Below are positions 16,802-25,344 of a stretch of 34,331 bases of DNA, one piece after another (position 1 is the first letter of the stretch; every line of letters starts with the position of its first letter). The notes beneath the pieces were generated by a model that saw nothing but the letters and a program-made list of their open reading frames with translations, did no database searches and was not told the DNA's origin. The stretch comes from Magnetococcales bacterium (GTDB taxonomy: Bacteria; Pseudomonadota; Magnetococcia; Magnetococcales; Magnetaquicoccaceae): NCBI GenBank assembly GCA_015231775.1, contig JADGAY010000023.1:1-34331 (forward strand), written 5' to 3'. Both the position numbers and the translations under genes were made by a program.

Positions 16802-18121
16802 ATGACCGAGTGGATGCGATACCAGGATCTCTATGAGCGGTTCATCGAGTGCTATGTGGGATTCGACACAGCGCCCAATCGGTTGACGAGCCAGGAGAAT
16901 CGGCGCACGGAAAACGAGGCGGCCTGGGAGTCGAAACGAGAGGCGCTGGTTGAACGCATCACCCATGCCTTGGAGAATGATGGACCCTGGCCGGTGGGTC
17001 GGGTCGGGATTCCGGATTTGATGTGGCTGGCGGCCCTGGATGAGGTGTTGAGCAGGACGGGGCTGGAGGATATGGTGCAGCGGGAGCAGCCCAAACTGCA
17101 TGTGGTGCATGGCCGGGAGTGGCGTGCCTTTTTGAGGGAGGTTCCCTTGTCGCCGGCGCGTCCGCATGCGGTCCAGGGGGGGCACCTGCGCAACTGGTTG
17201 CGCCATCACATGATTGTCCCCCTGGTTTATCCGCCCTATCCAGTTCTTGATCCCAAGGTCGATCCGGAATCCGGGCTGATGACGGATCCGGATCAAGAGC
17301 GGTTGCGTATCGAGATTGCCCCCTCCACCCATCTGGCCCGAGCGTTGAAGAAGCAAGCGGGCGGGGAACTCAAGGTTTGGCTGGGCACCTTTCCGGATGG
17401 GGTGATGCCGGACTGGCCGAACATCTCTCAAGGCCGGTGTACGAGCGCGCGTCTGGATGATCCCGACACGCGGCGGTGCTCCATCCTCCAATCCCTGGAG
17501 CAGGCCCAAGAGGCGGGCGCGCATGTGGTGATCCTGCCTGAACTGGCGGTCTGTCCCACGCTGCGCGACGAAATCCTGGCCTGGTTGGACATGCACGAAC
17601 CCGGATTCCTGCTGGTGGTGCCGGGGAGTTATCACGAAGCCGACCCGAACCACCCGGAGCGACTGCCTTGCAACCGCGCCTGGTTGTGCGATGGTTCCGG
17701 AGGGGTGATTGTTGCCCACGAGAAGTTCATACCGTTCAAAAAGGATCATCCCTGCCACGAATTGATCACCCCCGGCAACCGGGTCACCCTGTGGCGAACC
17801 GCGCTCGGGGTGATCTCCCTGGCCATCTGTCGTGATTTTTGCGAGGAGGAGGGATGGGTACGGCAATTGTGGGACATGCTGGCCCCAGAGTGGCTTCTGG
17901 TGCCCTCCATGAGCAACGATGGGGGAATTGGGGCACACGTATTGCAAGCGAAACACTTGTATAACACGTGTGGAACCCGGACCCTGCTTCCCAACCAGAC
18001 GCCGGGGAAGAACTTCACATCTGATACAAGTCACGGATTCATCTATCCTTCTGCCAGTGGTGCCACCACTCAGGAATGGATTTCTCCGGATGACCGGTTG
18101 AAAAAACTGATCCTGCCGTAA
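16802..18121 (+). CDS. Nitrilase-superfamily (C-N hydrolase) protein, cassette gene 1
   Basis: 439 residues; the C-terminal about 220 form a nitrilase fold. The catalytic triad is visible: Glu247 in VVILPELAV, Lys308 in AHEKFIPF and Cys343 in LAICRDFCEEEG, with the spacing expected of the superfamily. Members hydrolyse nitriles or amides, or transfer from them, through a Cys thioester. The N-terminal about 200 residues (helical, YQDLYERFIECYVGF..., RALKKQAGGELKVW) match no family I know and roughly double the usual size. ATG 16802 is used because GAGG lies just before it and the 13 codons after the GTG at 16763 look unconserved. It stands 84 bases ahead of a wHTH gene and a KGGVGR-ATPase gene. 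A nitrilase beside such an ATPase suggests an effector enzyme under NTPase control; the substrate is unknown. Confidence 0.8.
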   Translation: MTEWMRYQDLYERFIECYVGFDTAPNRLTSQENRRTENEAAWESKREALVERITHALENDGPWPVGRVGIPDLMWLAALDEVLSRTGLEDMVQREQPKLHVVHGREWRAFLREVPLSPARPHAVQGGHLRNWLRHHMIVPLVYPPYPVLDPKVDPESGLMTDPDQERLRIEIAPSTHLARALKKQAGGELKVWLGTFPDGVMPDWPNISQGRCTSARLDDPDTRRCSILQSLEQAQEAGAHVVILPELAVCPTLRDEILAWLDMHEPGFLLVVPGSYHEADPNHPERLPCNRAWLCDGSGGVIVAHEKFIPFKKDHPCHELITPGNRVTLWRTALGVISLAICRDFCEEEGWVRQLWDMLAPEWLLVPSMSNDGGIGAHVLQAKHLYNTCGTRTLLPNQTPGKNFTSDTSHGFIYPSASGATTQEWISPDDRLKKLILP

Positions 18122-18128
18122 GATGGGA

Positions 18129-18171
18129 CCGATGACAGAATCATCGGCACTTGGTAAATTGTTGGACAATT
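18129..18171 (+). promoter_or_regulatory. Hairpin and inverted repeat between cassette genes 1 and 2
   Basis: CCGATGA-CAGAA-TCATCGG (18129-18147) is a perfect 7-bp stem with a 5-base loop, not followed by a T-run. It is followed by AATTGT-TGG-ACAATT (18157-18171), a perfect 6-bp inverted repeat. They may tune expression of the downstream wHTH and ATPase genes relative to the nitrilase, as a weak attenuator plus an operator. Confidence 0.4.
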
Positions 18172-18205
18172 GTTCATTCTGACTGGTTATGGATCACAAA
18201 GCCCC

Positions 18206-18982
18206 ATGAACACCTCCGACCCCCCTTTCAACCTCCGTTACGCCCTTCCCCTCTGGTTGGCTCAGGCTCCGGAGGCTCTGGAGCAGATTCTGGACGCCGT
18301 GAAGCAGGGCGCGGAGTTGGATGACCATGTGGCCGGTCTGCTGGACCACGCCTATCGGGTGCGGGTGGCGCGGCTGTTGCGCGAGCATGCCGAGGCCCAG
18401 GAGTTCGAGCAGTTGAACCGCCACCTGTTGCGCGTGGTCCATCCGCGCCGGGAGGAGCGGCTCAACCGCCTGGACAAGCCCTATGCCGCGCGCTGGCGCG
18501 CCTTCAGCGACCTGTTGGAGGATCGTCTGTCGGTGCTGGCCACGGCGATTCCCGATAGCGTGAGGCAGCGCCGCCATGTGCCGGAGATTCTGGATTGGAT
18601 CCGGAACCGTGGCAACGTGACCCAGGGGGAGTTGACGGCGCACTTCCCGGCGATTGGCGCGGCCAACCTCTCCCGCATCCTCACCCAACTGGAGGGGTGG
18701 GAACTGGTGGTCCGGCAACGCTACAAAAAGGAGAAGATCATCGCCCTTGGTCCGCGTGCCCAGGAGGTGCTGGAGGGGTATGATCCGATGACCGATGCAC
18801 AAACGCGGGAACAGACCCGCCTGGTGATCGAGAAGAGCCTCGCCAATCAGGCCGGTTCCCGCAAGGGGGCGCGGGATCACGCCATCATGGGCCGACCAAC
18901 CGGAGGCAAGGATTCCAATCCGAACTACATGAAGAAAATCAAGGTTGAGTTGCAAACCGCCAGCTTCGCCCTTCTGCACTAA
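18206..18982 (+). CDS. Winged-helix domain protein, cassette gene 2
   Basis: 258 residues. Residues 122-185 form a MarR/IclR-like winged helix: VPEILDWIRNRGNVTQGELTAH is helix 1-2, ANLSRILTQLEGWELV is the recognition helix and following turn, and RQRYKKEKIIALG is the wing. The preceding 120 residues are helical and rich in Leu/Arg/Glu, perhaps a dimerisation or sensing region. The C-terminal 60 residues are polar and basic. The ATG at 18206 is chosen because the upstream codons in frame have no ribosome-binding site. The next gene starts four bases after the stop without its own Shine-Dalgarno, so the two are coupled. It may repress the cassette, binding the palindromes upstream, or act as an adaptor; the family is not recognised. 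Confidence 0.7.
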   Translation: MNTSDPPFNLRYALPLWLAQAPEALEQILDAVKQGAELDDHVAGLLDHAYRVRVARLLREHAEAQEFEQLNRHLLRVVHPRREERLNRLDKPYAARWRAFSDLLEDRLSVLATAIPDSVRQRRHVPEILDWIRNRGNVTQGELTAHFPAIGAANLSRILTQLEGWELVVRQRYKKEKIIALGPRAQEVLEGYDPMTDAQTREQTRLVIEKSLANQAGSRKGARDHAIMGRPTGGKDSNPNYMKKIKVELQTASFALLH

Positions 18983-18986
18983 CGCC

Positions 18987-21416
18987 ATGAGAATCTTTAC
19001 CTTCCACTCCTTCAAAGGTGGCGTGGGTCGCTCGGCGTTGATGTTTCATCTGGGCGACTATTGGGCCAGCAAGGGCCATGTCGTGGCCTTGCTGGATATG
19101 GATCTGCACGCGCCGGGCATCAGTCTGCATCCGTGGCTGGAGAAACCGAAGCCGCGCAATCCGTATCACAAACTGGGGATCAGCGATCTGCTCACCACCT
19201 TTTATCAGACGCTGGATCCAGAGAGTCAGACCTTTCAATTTTTCCAGCCCAGCCGCCTGTTGCGTCCCCTCAAGCCGCCCAAGGGAACGAACCGCTGGGG
19301 CACCAAGGGGCGGATGCTGGTGCTGCCGGCGGGGAATGTGGCCCTGCCCCAGTCCGACCCGATCGACGAATCCTTCAAGGTGCCCATCCCGTCCCGGGAG
19401 GCCAAGGCGAACGAGAACCCGGAGCAACGGGCGATGCGGGTCTTCGCCCGGATGCTGCGCGAGGATCTGGAGTCGTTCCGCCTGAAGGACCATCCCACCC
19501 AGGCCGGGATCGATTTTTTGTTGATCGACTGCCGCACCGGCCATCTGGCCATGGAAGAGCTGGCCATGGGCTATCTGGCCGAGCGGGTGGTGCTGGTCTC
19601 GGGTCTCAACCATCAGAATCTCGAAGGGTTGGCGTTGACGCTGCAAAAGCTGCGTCCCGAGCGCATTCGGCCCTTGTTCTACGCCTCCGAACTGCTGGTG
19701 GCCTTCGGACCGGTGCCGACCCACTACAGCGATGACCCCCAGGCGTGCCACTCCCTGGAAAAGGGGATGCAGATCCTGGAGCAGCACCGTCTGCCGGTCC
19801 AACCGGGGGAACGGGAGGAGCGGTTGCCCCCCTGTTTTCTGCTCCCCTACACCCCGCATCTGGCCTCCTCCGACGAGCCGGTTCCCCAAACCCCCCTTTT
19901 CGGCAGGCGCCACCCCTATTGGGAGGCGGTGGAACAGGTCGCCGACACCCTGGTACCCTTGGAATCGGTGCAGGATGCGATCTGGGTGACCCTGCTCCAG
20001 ACCCGCAACATCGCTGGCGCGGTGCTCCCTCCACCGCCTCCGCCAGTGCCGGCTGATCTGGAATCGCCTGATCCGACGGCACGAATGGGGATGGTCAAGG
20101 GGAGGGGGGAGATGATGCAGGCGTCCGGCTCGATTCATGAGCGGCGGGATCCCACCTGCGGGACGTTGGCCCTGATGTTCCAGTTGCCCACATGGGATTG
20201 GCCGTTCGCGGATGATCCGGCGCAGGTCGCAGCCTGGCTGAAACAACAGGGCTTTCCCGCCACCTTGACCGACACCCAGGCGCGACTCCTCGACGGGTTG
20301 TGCGCCTCCATCTCTCTCTCCGTGGATGAAAAGGAGAAGATCCTGGCAAACTGGTCGGATCTGAGTCCTTTCCAGATCGACTCCCTGGTTCGGGTGTTCC
20401 AGGAGGAGAATGCCCGCTTCGCCGCCCTCTCCAGCAGCTTGGATTTGGGGATGATGTCCAGCTTGTTCCGCGCCCAACAGGAGTGGGCAAAATTTCTGCG
20501 CGGTGAGGAAATGGGAGAACCGGTTTTTCTCGCCACATTGGAAGTCCAGCCCAGCCCGTTTGCCCCGTGGCGGCACTATGCGACCTTTTGGGGTGAATGG
20601 GCCACCTCACTGGAGAGACAAGGTAGGTATGTGGATGCCGAGGAGAGGTATCGACAGGCGTTGGCGCTTGAACCCACGAATGGGGGTGTTTGGAATAATC
20701 TGGGCATCCTTTTGAAGGCTCATTTGCACCGTCCCGAGGAGGCGGAAGCGGCCTTTCGCCGCGTCATTCAACTGGATCCGAATCTTGATTATCTTTGGAA
20801 TAATTTGGGTAATCTCTTAAGAGATCATTTGCACCGTCCCGAGGAGGCGGAAGCAGCTTTTCGCCGCGCCATCGAACTGGATCCAACGGTGGCTCATCAC
20901 TGGAATAATCTGGGCCTTCTTTTGGCGGATCATCTGCACCGCCCCGAGGAGGCGGAGGCGGCCTATCGCCATGCCATCGAACTGAGTCCCAATTGGGTTT
21001 ATCCCTGGAATAATCTGGGCAACCTTTTGAAGGATCATCTGCACCGCCCCGAGGAAGCGGAAGCCGCCTATCGCCGCGCTATGGAATTGGATCCAAAGGA
21101 TGCTGATTCTTGGAATGGTCTGGGCCATCTTTTGGTGGCTCATCTGCACCGCCCCGAGGAAGCGGAGGCGGCTTATCGTCGCGCCATCGAGCTGGATCCC
21201 ACGTATGCCTATCCCTGGAATAATCTGGGCCTTCTTTTGGCAGATCATCTGCACCGCCCCGAGGAGGCGGAAGCAGCCTATCGCCGCGCCATCGAACTGG
21301 ATCCCACGTATGCGTCTCCATGGAATAATCTGGGCAACCTTTTGAAGAACCACCTGAACCGCCCCGAGGAGGCGGAAGCGGCCTTTCGCCGCGCCAAGGA
21401 GCTGGAGCAACAATAA
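18987..21416 (+). CDS. KGGVGR-variant MinD/ParA-like ATPase with C-terminal TPRs, cassette gene 3
   Basis: 809 residues. Residues 1-330 are a SIMIBI-class ATPase. The P-loop reads FKGGVGRSAL (Lys10-Ser16): the MinD signature Lys is kept but the invariant Walker Lys is Arg15. LLDMDLHAPGIS (Asp37, Asp39) is the switch I region, DFLLIDCRTG (Asp181) is Walker B, and NHQNLEG follows. NCBI recognises a family named for this KGGVGR variant. Residues 350-365 are a poly-Pro linker, about 400-530 a helical domain (MFQLPTWDWPFADDPAQV...), and from about 545 to the end TPRs. Six full and one partial copies of HLHRPEEAEAAYRRAIELDP...WNNLG repeat every 35 residues and are nearly identical. A sensor (TPR) plus NTPase switch beside a hydrolase fits a signal-gated effector system; that role is inference. 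Confidence 0.8.
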   Translation: MRIFTFHSFKGGVGRSALMFHLGDYWASKGHVVALLDMDLHAPGISLHPWLEKPKPRNPYHKLGISDLLTTFYQTLDPESQTFQFFQPSRLLRPLKPPKGTNRWGTKGRMLVLPAGNVALPQSDPIDESFKVPIPSREAKANENPEQRAMRVFARMLREDLESFRLKDHPTQAGIDFLLIDCRTGHLAMEELAMGYLAERVVLVSGLNHQNLEGLALTLQKLRPERIRPLFYASELLVAFGPVPTHYSDDPQACHSLEKGMQILEQHRLPVQPGEREERLPPCFLLPYTPHLASSDEPVPQTPLFGRRHPYWEAVEQVADTLVPLESVQDAIWVTLLQTRNIAGAVLPPPPPPVPADLESPDPTARMGMVKGRGEMMQASGSIHERRDPTCGTLALMFQLPTWDWPFADDPAQVAAWLKQQGFPATLTDTQARLLDGLCASISLSVDEKEKILANWSDLSPFQIDSLVRVFQEENARFAALSSSLDLGMMSSLFRAQQEWAKFLRGEEMGEPVFLATLEVQPSPFAPWRHYATFWGEWATSLERQGRYVDAEERYRQALALEPTNGGVWNNLGILLKAHLHRPEEAEAAFRRVIQLDPNLDYLWNNLGNLLRDHLHRPEEAEAAFRRAIELDPTVAHHWNNLGLLLADHLHRPEEAEAAYRHAIELSPNWVYPWNNLGNLLKDHLHRPEEAEAAYRRAMELDPKDADSWNGLGHLLVAHLHRPEEAEAAYRRAIELDPTYAYPWNNLGLLLADHLHRPEEAEAAYRRAIELDPTYASPWNNLGNLLKNHLNRPEEAEAAFRRAKELEQQ
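20721..21410 (+). repeat. 105-bp tandem repeats encoding 35-residue TPRs
   Basis: Unit begins CAT-TTG/CTG-CAC-CGC-CCC-GAG and recurs every 105 bases (for example 20721, 20826) for six full copies and one partial. Copies are nearly identical at DNA level, unlike the diverged TPRs of the GT41 gene, indicating recent expansion or homogenisation and likely copy-number variation. Confidence 0.9.
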
Positions 21417-21611
21417 TGGCGCGTCGGGAAAGGGCCTCCCCACACCTACAGGCTGTCGTTCGCACGGCACCTTCTGCTTGCGTTTTTCTACTACCCCTCC
21501 GACCATCTGGATCGTCTCGGCACGGATGATGCTAGCTGGATCACGATAGTCCTTCGTGGATCCATTCATTCAGCCAGAAGAGGGGGGGAGACGCATGCCC
21601 CCGAGTGAGCC
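21417..21611 (+). other. Gap before the type I exporter, with a possible 6-codon leader ORF
   Basis: No clear promoter or terminator is seen. GGGGGGAG five bases before ATG 21595 is the best Shine-Dalgarno here, but that ATG opens only MPPSEP and stops at TGA 21613-21615. That stop overlaps the TTG (21612-21614) that begins the exporter frame, so stop-start coupling from this mini-ORF is possible. Confidence 0.35.
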
Positions 21612-23783
21612 TTGACCGCCCCGTTGACGAATATCTCGCCGTTTTTGTCGGCCTTGCGCTGTCTGTTCCTGGTTTGTCGGCATCACGGCGTGGATGTGAC
21701 GCCGGAGCAGCTTTTGGGCGCTCGCGAGGCGGATATCGTGGGGTCGGTGCTGCGATTGATGCAGGAGGTGGGACTCAAGGGGGCGCTGCTGGCCAACCGC
21801 AAGTGGAAGGATCTGGCCGGGTTGGGCAACGCCTATCCGGTGATGGCCGAAACCCGTGGTGGACACTGGCTGATCGTCAGTCGCGTGACGGTCGCCGCCG
21901 ACGGCGTGCCGAGTGCCACCGTCATGGATCCGCGCACCGAGCATGCCGGCACCCTGGTTCTGACCCGCAAGGAGTTCGAGGCGGACTGGAGCGGGAACCT
22001 GCTGCTGTGCAAGCGCGACCACGAACCCGAGCTGGAGAATCAGCCGTTCGGGTTGAGCTGGTTCATGCCCGAGATCATGAAACAGCGCAAGCTGTTGCGC
22101 AACGTGGCCATTGCCGCGCTGCTGACCAGTATCCTGAGCCTGGCGATGCCGATGTTCTTCAACATCATGATCGACCGGGTGATCCCCCATCAGAGCTATC
22201 AGACCCTCATCACCCTCACCATGGTCCTCTTTCTGATCATGACCTTCGAGGGTCTGTTCAACTTCGTGCGACAGCATCTCATGCTGGTGGCCACCAACAA
22301 GATCGACGCCCGGCTTCTCTCCCGGTCGTTCCATCATCTGTTGCAACTGCCGATGCCCTTCTTCGAGAACTCCACCACCGGCGTGCTGATCCGTCACATG
22401 CAGCAGGCCGAGGTGATACGCAACTTCTTGACCGGCACCCTGTTTCACACCCTGCTCGACGTGGTGACCCTGCCGCTGGTGCTGATCGGGCTGGCCATGT
22501 ACAGCTTCAAGCTCACCCTGCTGGTGCTCGGCTTCACCCTGGCCATCGCCATCGTCATCGCGGTGATGCTTCCCACCTTCCGTCACTACCTGGAGGGGCT
22601 CTACAACGCCGAGGGGTTGCGGCAGGCCGATCTGGTGGAGACCATTCACGGCATGCGCGCGGTCAAGTCCATGGCCCTGGAACCGCTGCGCAAGGCCAGT
22701 TGGGATCGCAAGGTGGCGGTGTCGATTCTCAACCGCGCCCGGGTCGGCGGCATGGGGATCAAGGCGTCGGTGTTGATCGGCGCGTTGCAGTCCGGCATGC
22801 AGATCACCATCATCGCCGTCGGTGCCCTGGAGGTGTTCGACAACACCATGAGCCTCGGCGCGCTGGTGGCCTTCAACATGCTCTACGGTCGCGTCTCCGG
22901 ACCGCTGGTGCAGTTGGTCGGGTTGATCAACGAGTATCAACAGACCGCCCTGGCGGTGCGCATGCTCGGTTCGGTGATGAACCATCCGCCGGAACGGGAT
23001 CCGAGTCAACGGGGTATCCGCATGCCGATCACCGGCGAGATCGAATTCTCCAACGTCACCTTCCGCTACGAAAAGGCGATTCTGCCGGCCTTGAAGCGGA
23101 TCTCGTTCAAGGTGGAGGAGGGGAAGGTGATCGGCGTCGTGGGTCGTTCCGGCTCGGGCAAGACCACCATCACCCGTCTGATCCAGGGGATCCATACCGC
23201 CCAGGAGGGGTTGATCCACCTCAATGGCCACGACATCCGCCACTTCGACCTGGCCCATCTGCGGCGCAGCATCGGCGTGGTGTTGCAGGACAACATTCTC
23301 TTCCGGGGCACGATCCGCGAGAACATCGCCGCCGGACGGCCCGAGGCGACGCTGGTGGAGGTGATCGAGGCGGCCCGTCTGGCCGGCGCGGACGAGTTCA
23401 TCGACCGTCTGCCCCACTCCTACGAGACCTGGGTCGAGGAGAGCGCCTCCAACTTCTCCGGCGGTCAGAGGCAACGGATCGCCATCGCGCGCGCTCTTCT
23501 GCTAAGTCCGCGTCTGCTGATCTTCGACGAGGCCACCAGCGCGCTGGATCCGGAGAGCGAAATGATCATCCGCCAGAGTCTGGATAAGATCTCTCACGGG
23601 CGGACCATGATCATCGTCTCCCACCGGCTCTCCTCGCTGGTGGCCGCGGATGCCATCCTGGTGCTCGACAAGGGGGAGGTGATCGATTGCGCCACCCACG
23701 AGGAGTTGTTGGAGCGGTGCGAGATCTATCGCCATCTGTGGGATCAGCAGGCGGGTCTGGCGATGGTGGGCAAGGCGCATTGA
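21612..23783 (+). CDS. Type I secretion ABC exporter with C39-like (cysteine-less) domain
   Basis: 723-residue inner-membrane exporter of the HlyB/LapB type. Residues 1-135 are a C39-peptidase-like domain (LRCLFLVCRHHGVDVTPEQLL, GGHWLIVSR, VMDPRTEHAG) without the catalytic Q-x-D-C-G motif, so it binds rather than cleaves the substrate. This is typical for passengers with a C-terminal signal and no double-Gly leader. Residues 155-450 hold six membrane helices. The ATPase has Walker A GRSGSGKTT, signature [16 protein letters not shown], Walker B LLIFDEATSALD and H-loop SHR. The start is TTG: an in-frame stop lies just upstream and no ATG is available before the conserved domain. It is followed after 91 bases by the HlyD adaptor. 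No TolC homologue is present. Confidence 0.93.
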   Translation: MTAPLTNISPFLSALRCLFLVCRHHGVDVTPEQLLGAREADIVGSVLRLMQEVGLKGALLANRKWKDLAGLGNAYPVMAETRGGHWLIVSRVTVAADGVPSATVMDPRTEHAGTLVLTRKEFEADWSGNLLLCKRDHEPELENQPFGLSWFMPEIMKQRKLLRNVAIAALLTSILSLAMPMFFNIMIDRVIPHQSYQTLITLTMVLFLIMTFEGLFNFVRQHLMLVATNKIDARLLSRSFHHLLQLPMPFFENSTTGVLIRHMQQAEVIRNFLTGTLFHTLLDVVTLPLVLIGLAMYSFKLTLLVLGFTLAIAIVIAVMLPTFRHYLEGLYNAEGLRQADLVETIHGMRAVKSMALEPLRKASWDRKVAVSILNRARVGGMGIKASVLIGALQSGMQITIIAVGALEVFDNTMSLGALVAFNMLYGRVSGPLVQLVGLINEYQQTALAVRMLGSVMNHPPERDPSQRGIRMPITGEIEFSNVTFRYEKAILPALKRISFKVEEGKVIGVVGRSGSGKTTITRLIQGIHTAQEGLIHLNGHDIRHFDLAHLRRSIGVVLQDNILFRGTIRENIAAGRPEATLVEVIEAARLAGADEFIDRLPHSYETWVEESASNFSGGQRQRIAIARALLLSPRLLIFDEATSALDPESEMIIRQSLDKISHGRTMIIVSHRLSSLVAADAILVLDKGEVIDCATHEELLERCEIYRHLWDQQAGLAMVGKAH

Positions 23784-23874
23784 TCGTCTCTCCAGCCGGC
23801 ATGCTTGTTGCGTACCTTGAATTGTTTCAAGCCATTCTCGCGAGTTCGGGTCGATGGGCAAGGAATCATAACGT

Positions 23875-25344
23875 ATGACCAACGCGGATCAATCACCCCA
23901 GTCCGGGACCGACGAGGCCACCGGAACCCCCCGCGGGCGCTGGAAATACCATCCGCTCGCGCTGCTGCGTCGCGGGTTTACCCACATTTTCGAGGGGGGA
24001 TCCGGTCGCGTGGTCCCGGATGCCATCCCCTTTCAGGTGGGGATCGATGTCATCATCGCGGAGAATCCATCGTTTTTGTTGATGTCGGTCTTCTATCTGA
24101 TGATCGGCATGATGTCCCTGGGCCTTCTGATCGCCTCGCTGGTCGAGGTGGACATGCTGGTGATGGCCACCGGTCGTCTCACCACCGACGCCCCGCCGTT
24201 GCAGTTGCAACCCATGGACCGGGCGGTCATCCGCGAACTCAAGGTCAAGGCCGGGGATCAGGTGACCAAGGGTCAGATCCTGGCCACCTTCGATGGCACC
24301 TTCGCCCATGCGGATCTCTCGTCGCTGCTGGCCCAGCAACAGGCCACCCAGGTGCGCATCCGGCGGCTGGAGCACGAGATCAACAACACCCCCTTCGAAC
24401 TCGGTTCCTCTCCCAATGTCGATGAACGGCTGGAGTACGCGCTGCTCGGGCAGCGTCAGGCCGAGCACCGGTCACGTCTGTCGATGTACGACGAGGAGAT
24501 CGAACGGATCCAGACCGCCATCCAATCCACCGACGATGAGCGCGGCTATCTGACCACGCTGCTCAAGATCTACAAGGAGGTGGAGGGGATGCGCGATACC
24601 TTGCAGAAGAGCGGCACGGGCAGTCAGTTGCAGTATCAGGACTCCAAGGTGGCGCGGGTGCGCACCGAACAGTCCCATCAGGACGCGGCCAACCGGTTGA
24701 TTCAACTGCGCCACAACCTGGCCTCCAAGAAGGCGGAACGTCAGACCTTCGTGGAGGAGTGGACCCGGCAGCTCCTCGATCATCTGATCACGGCCCGGTC
24801 GGATATCTCCAAGCTCAATGAGCAGGTGATCAAGGCGCGCCACATGAGCGATATGGAGGTGATGACCTCGCCGGTGGATGGGGTGGTATTGGATGTGGCC
24901 AAGCGGGCCACGGGGTCGGTGTTGAACCCGGCGGAGCTGCTGATCACCATCGTCCCCGCGGACGCGGTGTTCATCGCCGAGATCATGCTCGACTCCATCG
25001 ATGTCGGCTATGTGCGCACCGACGACCGGGTGGTGCTCAAGGTGCATGCTTTTCCCTATCAACGTCACGGGGTGTTGGAAGGCAAGCTGCAATTCGTGAG
25101 TCAAGAATCCTTTCAGGGGTTCGCGGGCGAGGGGCAGGGGAATGCGGCGCGCAGCGCGGGTGGGGCGTTCCATGTCGGACGGGTGAAGTTGACCAAGAGC
25201 GATCTGGAACATCTGCCGGAAGGGGCGCGTCTGATCCGCGGCATGACCCTCACCGCGGACATCAAGGTGGGCTCCAGGCGACTGATCTCCTATTTTCTCT
25301 ACACCTTTACGAGCATGATGGATGAGAGTCTCAAGGAGCGCTGA
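23875..25344 (+). CDS. HlyD-family membrane fusion protein of the type I secretion system
   Basis: 489-residue periplasmic adaptor that links the ABC exporter to the outer-membrane channel. A cytoplasmic N-terminus of about 70 residues precedes one membrane helix (FLLMSVFYLMIGMMSLGLLIASL). The lipoyl half-motif VIRELKVKAGDQVTKGQILATFD follows, then long coiled-coil helices (residues 150-320, many Gln/Arg/Glu). The second lipoyl half is VMTSPVDGVVLDVAKRATGSVLNP, then a beta-barrel domain (VLKVHAFPYQRHGVLEGKLQFVS). The C-terminus has LIRGMTLTADIKVGSRRLISYFLY, the HlyD family end. AAGGA stands ten bases before the ATG. It is placed between the exporter gene and the giant octad-repeat gene, its likely cargo. 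Confidence 0.93.
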   Translation: MTNADQSPQSGTDEATGTPRGRWKYHPLALLRRGFTHIFEGGSGRVVPDAIPFQVGIDVIIAENPSFLLMSVFYLMIGMMSLGLLIASLVEVDMLVMATGRLTTDAPPLQLQPMDRAVIRELKVKAGDQVTKGQILATFDGTFAHADLSSLLAQQQATQVRIRRLEHEINNTPFELGSSPNVDERLEYALLGQRQAEHRSRLSMYDEEIERIQTAIQSTDDERGYLTTLLKIYKEVEGMRDTLQKSGTGSQLQYQDSKVARVRTEQSHQDAANRLIQLRHNLASKKAERQTFVEEWTRQLLDHLITARSDISKLNEQVIKARHMSDMEVMTSPVDGVVLDVAKRATGSVLNPAELLITIVPADAVFIAEIMLDSIDVGYVRTDDRVVLKVHAFPYQRHGVLEGKLQFVSQESFQGFAGEGQGNAARSAGGAFHVGRVKLTKSDLEHLPEGARLIRGMTLTADIKVGSRRLISYFLYTFTSMMDESLKER

